This document shows, one piece after another, positions 6,748 to 10,137 of a DNA stretch of 10,137 nt. The stretch is taken from NCBI GenBank assembly GCA_025350885.1, contig JANXXA010000506.1, positions 1-10,137 on the forward strand, given 5' to 3'. Every line of letters begins with the position of its first letter. Positions within the stretch are counted from its first letter, which is position 1. Made by a program: the position numbers and the translations under genes. This DNA comes from Phenylobacterium sp. (GTDB lineage Bacteria > Pseudomonadota > Alphaproteobacteria > Caulobacterales > Caulobacteraceae). The notes beneath the pieces were generated by a model. That model was not told where the DNA came from, made no database searches, and worked only from the letters and a program-made list of their open reading frames with translations.

Positions 6748-7077
6748 TTAATCCTTTTCCATGGTGCACTGCAGCGGGTGCTGGTGCCGCCGCGCTGTAT
6801 CAACAACCTGGGCCACTTTTGTTTCCGCCACCTCGTAGGTGAACACGCCGCAGACCCCTACGCCATGCTGATGAACGTGGAGCATTATGCGAGTCGCATC
6901 TTCGCGCGACTTATTGAAGAATTGCTCAAGCACATAGACCACGAACTCCATCGGCGTGTAGTCATCGTTCAGGATCAGCACCCGATACATCGAGGGCTTC
7001 TGGGTCTTTGGCTTGGTCTGAGTGACCACCGACGACCGGATTCCGGTGTCCTGATCGCCCATCTTACGTTCGGCCAT
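6748..7077 (-). CDS. clpS: ClpS, N-end-rule adaptor of ClpAP
   Basis: 109 residues. The flexible N-terminal tail (1-28), which enters the ClpA pore in known ClpS proteins, is followed by the folded core. [10 protein letters not shown] (37-46) contains the residues that hold the substrate alpha-amino group (Asn37, Asp38, Asp39), Thr41 and the gatekeeper Met43. Val68 and His69 in IMLHVHQ complete the N-degron pocket, and AETKV lies on the ClpA-facing side. All key residues correspond to E. coli ClpS with a +3 offset. It binds proteins starting with bulky hydrophobic residues and hands them to ClpA. ATG 7077 is preferred over the ATG six codons later because a GGGAG and a CAGG lie upstream. The TAA is 6 bases from clpA, so the two genes are surely one operon. 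Confidence 0.96.
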   Translation of the reverse strand: MAERKMGDQDTGIRSSVVTQTKPKTQKPSMYRVLILNDDYTPMEFVVYVLEQFFNKSREDATRIMLHVHQHGVGVCGVFTYEVAETKVAQVVDTARRHQHPLQCTMEKD

Positions 7078-7228
7078 CTAAGCCTGTCTCCCGCCGGCGC
7101 CGCCGCATCGCCGTCCGGGGATTAGATATGCAAACGCGACCCATATGGAAGGGTCGAATCGTCACGGGCGCCGCCGAAACGGCCAACTGTGCGAATTTGG
7201 TCAGCGGCCGGGCGGGACTCTCTCGAGC
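7078..7228 (-). promoter_or_regulatory. Probable clpS-clpA promoter region between dinB and clpS
   Basis: These 151 bases are the only non-coding stretch upstream of clpS. They include an AT-richer patch (around 7115-7160, unlike the surroundings) and an inverted repeat CGACCC (7137-7142) with GGGTCG (7151-7156), 8-nt spacer. No convincing -35/-10 pair of the Caulobacter housekeeping type is visible, so a promoter is inferred from gene spacing and base composition only. No clear terminator for dinB is seen, so read-through from dinB is possible. Confidence 0.35.
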
Positions 7229-8518
7229 TCAATCGTCACGCAGAGGGGCCTTGGCGCGAAAGGCGCGGCCGGAGATCACCGCGCCGGCGCCGAATCTCGC
7301 CCGGATCGCATCCAGGGTCTTCTCGCCGGCCAGGGCCCGACGCTCATCGCCTGCGAAGAAGTCGTCCCCCGCCGCATCGGCCTGCACAAGGTCGGCGATG
7401 CCGATGCCGATCAGCCGATAGGGCCGTCCGGTGGCTTCCCTGGCCAGCAGTTGGCGACCGATGGCGAACATCGTCCTGCCCGTCTGAGTCGCCACCGGCA
7501 GGGTGCGTCGGCGGGTGACGATGCGGAAGTCGGCGGTCCGGAGCTTGAGGGTCACCACCCGTCCGGCGAGACCGCTGGCGCGAGCCTGGCGGCCGACCTT
7601 CTCACTCAACAGCGCCAGCACGTCTTCCAGGTCGCCGAGCGCACTCAGATCCTCGTTGAAGGTGGTCTCGGCGCTGATCCCCTTCCGTGCTTCGCCCGGG
7701 TTGACCGGGCGGCTGTCGCGGCCGTGGGCCAGGGCTGACAGCCGCAGGCCCTGCGCGCCATAGCGCTGGACTAGGTCCTTGGGCTCGGCGCGCGCCAGGT
7801 CACCGACGGTTGCAAAACCAGCCTTCTCCAGGCTGGCCGCCATCGCCGGGCCGACGCCGGGCAGGATCCTCACCGGTCGCGGCGCCAGAAACGCCTGCGC
7901 TTCGTCGCCGATCACCGAAAATCCGCGCGGCTTGTCGAGATCGGAGGCCACCTTGGCCAGGAACTTGTTGGTCGCCAGGCCGATGGAGACGGTCAGCCCG
8001 GTCTGCGCCTCGATCCGCGCCTGCAGTCTTGCCAGTGTGACGGCGGGCGGGGCGCCATGCAGCCGTTCGGTGCCCGATAGGTCCATCCAGGCTTCGTCAA
8101 GCGACAGGTTCTGGATCAGCGGCGTCAGCTCGCCGGCCATGCCCAGGATGCGCTGGCTCTCGGCGCGATATTTGGCGAACTCCGGCTTGATGACCACCGC
8201 CTGCGGGCAAAGTTTCAGGGCCTTGAACATCGGCATGGCCGAGCGGACGCCGCTGACGCGGGCGATGTAGCAACAGGTGGTGACCACGCCACGCCGGCCG
8301 CCGCCGACGATCACTGGCACGTCGCGCAGTTCCGGCCGATCCCGCTTCTCGACCGAGGCGTAGAAGGCGTCGCAGTCCATATGGGCGATGGAAAGCTCGC
8401 CCAGCCGTTCGTGCGCCACGATGCGCGGAGAGCCGCAGGCCGGGCATCGCCGGGGCGGCGCCTCTCCTTGCCAGAAACAGTCGCGGCAAAGGGCTTTCAC
8501 GAGCCTGGCTCGGGCCAT
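7229..8518 (-). CDS. dinB: DNA polymerase IV (Y-family, DinB) with N-terminal four-cysteine segment
   Basis: About 429 residues. Residues 1-40 form an extra segment with CRDC (11-14) and CPAC (25-28), a zinc-ribbon-like pattern absent from E. coli Pol IV. The Y-family core follows: HMDCDAFYASVE (46-57) with catalytic Asp48 and steric-gate Tyr53, YIARVSGVRSAMP (84-96), and SLDEAWMDLSG (139-149) with catalytic Asp141-Glu142. The thumb helix-hairpin-helix is ILPGVGPAMAASLEKAG (218-234), and the little-finger domain runs about 280-380. It performs error-prone translesion synthesis in the cytoplasm. The frame is open much further upstream, but that part is antisense-like read-through over the ROK gene. 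ATG 8518 overlaps the ROK end by 22 bases without a good ribosome-binding site; GTG 8500, forming GTGA with the ROK stop, is an alternative six codons in and keeps all four cysteines. Confidence 0.93.
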   Translation of the reverse strand: MARARLVKALCRDCFWQGEAPPRRCPACGSPRIVAHERLGELSIAHMDCDAFYASVEKRDRPELRDVPVIVGGGRRGVVTTCCYIARVSGVRSAMPMFKALKLCPQAVVIKPEFAKYRAESQRILGMAGELTPLIQNLSLDEAWMDLSGTERLHGAPPAVTLARLQARIEAQTGLTVSIGLATNKFLAKVASDLDKPRGFSVIGDEAQAFLAPRPVRILPGVGPAMAASLEKAGFATVGDLARAEPKDLVQRYGAQGLRLSALAHGRDSRPVNPGEARKGISAETTFNEDLSALGDLEDVLALLSEKVGRQARASGLAGRVVTLKLRTADFRIVTRRRTLPVATQTGRTMFAIGRQLLAREATGRPYRLIGIGIADLVQADAAGDDFFAGDERRALAGEKTLDAIRARFGAGAVISGRAFRAKAPLRDD

Positions 8519-9393
8519 AGCCAGGCGGCGCCGCGCACGCCGGACGAATCGCCATGCACCGCCTTGCGCACCGGGGTCGTGAAGACGTCGGAAAACACGT
8601 AGCCGGCGATCGCCGCGGGCAAGTGCTGATACAGTCCTTCGACATTGGACATGCCGCCGCCCAGGACGATGACGTCCGGGTCGAGGATGTCGGCGATCAC
8701 CGCCAGGCCGCGCGCCAGCCGGTCGGTGTAGCGCTCGAGAGCGGCGACTGCGCGGGCCTCGCCGGCCTGGGCGGCGCCGGCGACGGCGGCGGCGGTCGCG
8801 CCGGTCCCATGGTCGCGGGCAAATCCGGGGCCGGAGATCCAGGATTCCAGACAGTTGCGCCGGCCGCAGAAGCAGGCGGGCCCCGGCAGTTCGTCCGAGC
8901 CCGGCCAGGGCAGGGGTGTATGACCCCACTCGCCGGCGATGGCGTTGCGGCCGGCCAGCACCCGCCGGTCCACCGTCACCCCCGCGCCGCAGCCGGTGCC
9001 GATGATGACGCCGAACACCACATGGGCGTCGGCGCCCGCGCCATCCGTCGCCTCGGAAAGTGCGAAACAGTTGGCGTCATTGGCCAGCCGCACCGGGCGG
9101 GCCAGCACGCGCTGCATATCGGTCTGCAGCGGCCTGCCGTTCAGATGCGTGGTGTTGGCGTTGCGGATCAGGCCGCTGGCGGGCGAGGGCGACCCCGGGA
9201 TGCCGACCCCGATGCTGGCGCCGCGGACGCCGGCCTGCCGCTCGGCGTCCGCGATGAGGTCGCGGACCACCTCGAGGCTGTCCTCATAGCTGCCCGGCGA
9301 CCTGGCGCGCACGCGCGCCTGGAAGCGACCCTGCGTGTCCAGCGCCGCCGCCTCGATCTTGCTGCCGCCGAAGTCCACGCCGATCCGGATCAT
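8497..9393 (-). CDS. mak: ROK family sugar kinase, probable fructokinase (Mak-like)
   Basis: 298 residues, very like E. coli Mak (YajF) in length and motifs. The N-terminal phosphate-binding motif is GVDFGGSK (5-12). RLANDANCFALSEATDG (102-118) holds the catalytic Asp106, and VIIGTGCGAGV (129-139) is the second nucleotide-binding loop. The ROK zinc site is GEWGH (154-158) with His158 plus CFCGRRNC (174-181) with Cys174, Cys176 and Cys181. The C-terminus has ILDPDVIVLGGGMSNVEGLY (236-255) and PVRKAVHGDSSGVRGAAWLW. It phosphorylates a free hexose, probably fructose, with ATP; N-acetylglucosamine or mannose cannot be excluded from sequence alone. AAGGTGGGG precedes ATG 9393 on the minus strand. 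It overlaps dinB, so the two are probably co-transcribed. Confidence 0.9.
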   Translation of the reverse strand: MIRIGVDFGGSKIEAAALDTQGRFQARVRARSPGSYEDSLEVVRDLIADAERQAGVRGASIGVGIPGSPSPASGLIRNANTTHLNGRPLQTDMQRVLARPVRLANDANCFALSEATDGAGADAHVVFGVIIGTGCGAGVTVDRRVLAGRNAIAGEWGHTPLPWPGSDELPGPACFCGRRNCLESWISGPGFARDHGTGATAAAVAGAAQAGEARAVAALERYTDRLARGLAVIADILDPDVIVLGGGMSNVEGLYQHLPAAIAGYVFSDVFTTPVRKAVHGDSSGVRGAAWLWPEPGS

Positions 9394-9448
9394 GGCCCCA
9401 CCTTAGCCGCCGTCGATGGGCGTGCGAAGGCGGACGCCGTTTCGCCAC

Positions 9449-9916
9449 CTAGCCGGGGACGCCGGCCTTGCCGAGATTGATCTTTGGGATAGCGGCCCGG
9501 AATGCGCCGCCATTCTTCACTTTGTCCCGCGCCAGGTCTGCCCAGGCGGCCGCGAAGGCGGGCGGTGTCCTGGGTGCGCTGGCGATCCGGGCGAAGGCGA
9601 CCGAACGCGCCTTCAGTGCGGCCGCGAGTTGCGCCCAGAGCTCCAGGTCTTCCGTCGGCGGGTCCGTGGCGTCCATCCGTAAGGGCGCGGCGATGACCAG
9701 CGGGCTTGTGCTTCGCACCTCGACGTATGCGCCGGCGGGTGCGGCTGTCAGCGCCCCGACCAGCCCCGCCAGCGTGACCCGTTCAGCAGACGCCGTGCGT
9801 TCGCCGCCCGCGGCCCCCAGCAAGGCGCGCCCCTCGGCCAGAACATAGGCCCAGCCGCCGCTTCGGAAGGCGGGGTTGTGGGTGATTTCGATCCAGAGTC
9901 TGATGATGTCGGACAT
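9449..9916 (-). CDS. RNase HI-fold protein lacking most catalytic residues (likely pseudoenzyme)
   Basis: 155 residues. The alignment with RNase HI, made by eye, runs end to end. IRLWIE (5-10) is strand 1, GGWAYVLAEG (20-29) takes the place of GGWGAVL, and GGERTASAERVTLAGLVGAL (37-56) matches the GGE...TTNNRMEL..A...AL helix. YVEVRSTSPLV (64-74) matches the EIYTDSQYV strand, ELWAQLAAALKARSVAF (92-108) the LW..L....K...V block, and WADLAR (125-130) the final AD.LAR helix. The catalytic DEDD set is degraded: first Asp replaced by Glu10, MEL Glu by Thr48, the TDS Asp by Thr70; only the last Asp (127) may remain. RNA/DNA hybrid cleavage is therefore unlikely and the actual role is unknown. An AGGG precedes ATG 9916. 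It lies 55 bases upstream of the ROK gene, same strand, and is divergent from cysK. Confidence 0.65.
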   Translation of the reverse strand: MSDIIRLWIEITHNPAFRSGGWAYVLAEGRALLGAAGGERTASAERVTLAGLVGALTAAPAGAYVEVRSTSPLVIAAPLRMDATDPPTEDLELWAQLAAALKARSVAFARIASAPRTPPAFAAAWADLARDKVKNGGAFRAAIPKINLGKAGVPG

Positions 9917-10042
9917 GGGCGTGCCCTATCACCCCAGGTGCGGCGCGCGATAGTCGCTAGACCCACGCATCGGCGGGCAAGGATGTTGCGTTAGGTCCAG
10001 GTGGGGTACTGTCGGGCCATGTCCCAGGGAGTCGGCTGAGCC
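9917..10042. promoter_or_regulatory. Divergent intergenic region upstream of the cysteine synthase and RNase H-like genes
   Basis: These 126 bases separate two divergent starts and should hold both promoters. On the plus strand, GCTAGACC (9956-9963) is close to the Caulobacter housekeeping -10 pattern (GCTANAWC), but no good TTGAC-type -35 lies in front of it. TTGCG (9985-9989) about 16 bases before TACTGT (10007-10012) is another weak pair. AGGGAG (10026-10031), 11 bases before the cysteine synthase ATG, is the likely ribosome-binding site. A tiny frame, ATG 10019 to TGA 10039 (six codons), overlaps it; no evidence that it is translated. Confidence 0.3.
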
Positions 10043-10137
10043 ATGATCGCTGCTGAGAAATCGCTGGGCGTCGCCGCCGCGCCCGCGCCGGTGACCTCGG
10101 CCCTGGACCTGATCGGCCGCACCCCGGTGCTGGAGCT
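10043..10137 (+). CDS. cysK: Cysteine synthase (O-acetylserine sulfhydrylase) N-terminus, truncated by window end
   Basis: 31 complete codons are visible. After a 20-residue alanine-rich lead the sequence reads LDLIGRTPVLE (21-31), the hallmark N-terminal motif of PLP-dependent cysteine synthases (LIGxTPxxxL). The PLP lysine and the substrate loop lie beyond the window. The enzyme would make cysteine from O-acetylserine and sulfide. Cystathionine beta-synthase and other fold-type II enzymes share this motif, so the exact paralogue is unsettled. ATG 10043 is the best start, with AGGGAG upstream. Confidence 0.75.
   Translation, partial: MIAAEKSLGVAAAPAPVTSALDLIGRTPVLE

Noticed and set aside
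8519..8929. N-terminal extension of dinB up to 8929
   Set aside because: The extension is Arg/Pro-rich out-of-frame sequence over the ROK gene; the recognisable protein begins at ATG 8518 or GTG 8500.
8554..9480. Plus-strand frame of 308 codons opposite the ROK kinase
   Set aside because: It is antisense to a full-length, motif-complete kinase; the Ala/Gly/Arg-rich product is typical of high-GC shadows.
10019..10039. Six-codon leader frame before the cysteine synthase
   Set aside because: It has no cysteine or other regulatory codons and no attenuator-like hairpins, and it overlaps the ribosome-binding site; it looks like chance.
1..10137. CRISPR arrays, tRNA or rRNA genes, phage or classical insertion-sequence genes
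   Set aside because: No regularly spaced repeats, cloverleaf-like segments, transposase or integrase motifs were seen on either strand; the only repeat pair is at the DUF559 cassette.

Overview
The window looks like chromosomal DNA of a high-GC alphaproteobacterium, most likely a member of the Caulobacteraceae (Caulobacter, Phenylobacterium or a close relative). The evidence is the strong GC bias at third codon positions, the clpS-clpA pair with a Caulobacter-like ClpA N-terminus, the phasin, and the cluster of a RidA-like protein, a glycerophosphodiester phosphodiesterase and a COG3146 acyltransferase. The family-level placement rests on recognition of protein sequences, not on a search.

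Layout. Positions 1-249 hold the C-terminal end of a phasin, followed by a strong intrinsic terminator. Positions 352-2746 (+) hold three tightly coupled genes, RidA-like, GDPD-like and a FemAB/GNAT-like COG3146 acyltransferase, joined by GTGA and TTGA start/stop overlaps. Positions 2742-3278 hold a compact cassette: a Vsr-like DUF559 endonuclease gene (-) that fills almost all the space between two 73-nt gapless inverted repeats, each built of two hairpins. Positions 3274-3864 (-) encode a DUF4287/DUF5655-type protein. Positions 3919-4356 (+) encode a HIT-family hydrolase. A hairpin terminator then separates HIT from clpA. Positions 4417-7077 (-) hold clpS then clpA, the N-end-rule adaptor and its AAA+ unfoldase. 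Positions 7229-9916 (-) hold an apparently co-directional group: an RNase HI-fold protein that has lost most catalytic residues, a ROK-family fructokinase (Mak-like), and a DNA polymerase IV with an extra N-terminal four-cysteine zinc-ribbon-like segment. Positions 10043-10137 (+) hold the start of a cysteine synthase.

How the genes work together. ClpS and ClpA are a known functional pair that delivers N-degron substrates to ClpP. The RidA/GDPD/acyltransferase genes are probably co-translated, though their joint role is unknown. Most of the window is ordinary housekeeping sequence. The exception is the DUF559 cassette: its arms show compensatory base-pair changes, supply the gene's ribosome-binding site, and carry the stop codons of both flanking convergent genes. 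It resembles a REP/RAYT-type arrangement with a nuclease in place of the Y1 transposase. The RNase H-like pseudoenzyme is the second item worth a look.
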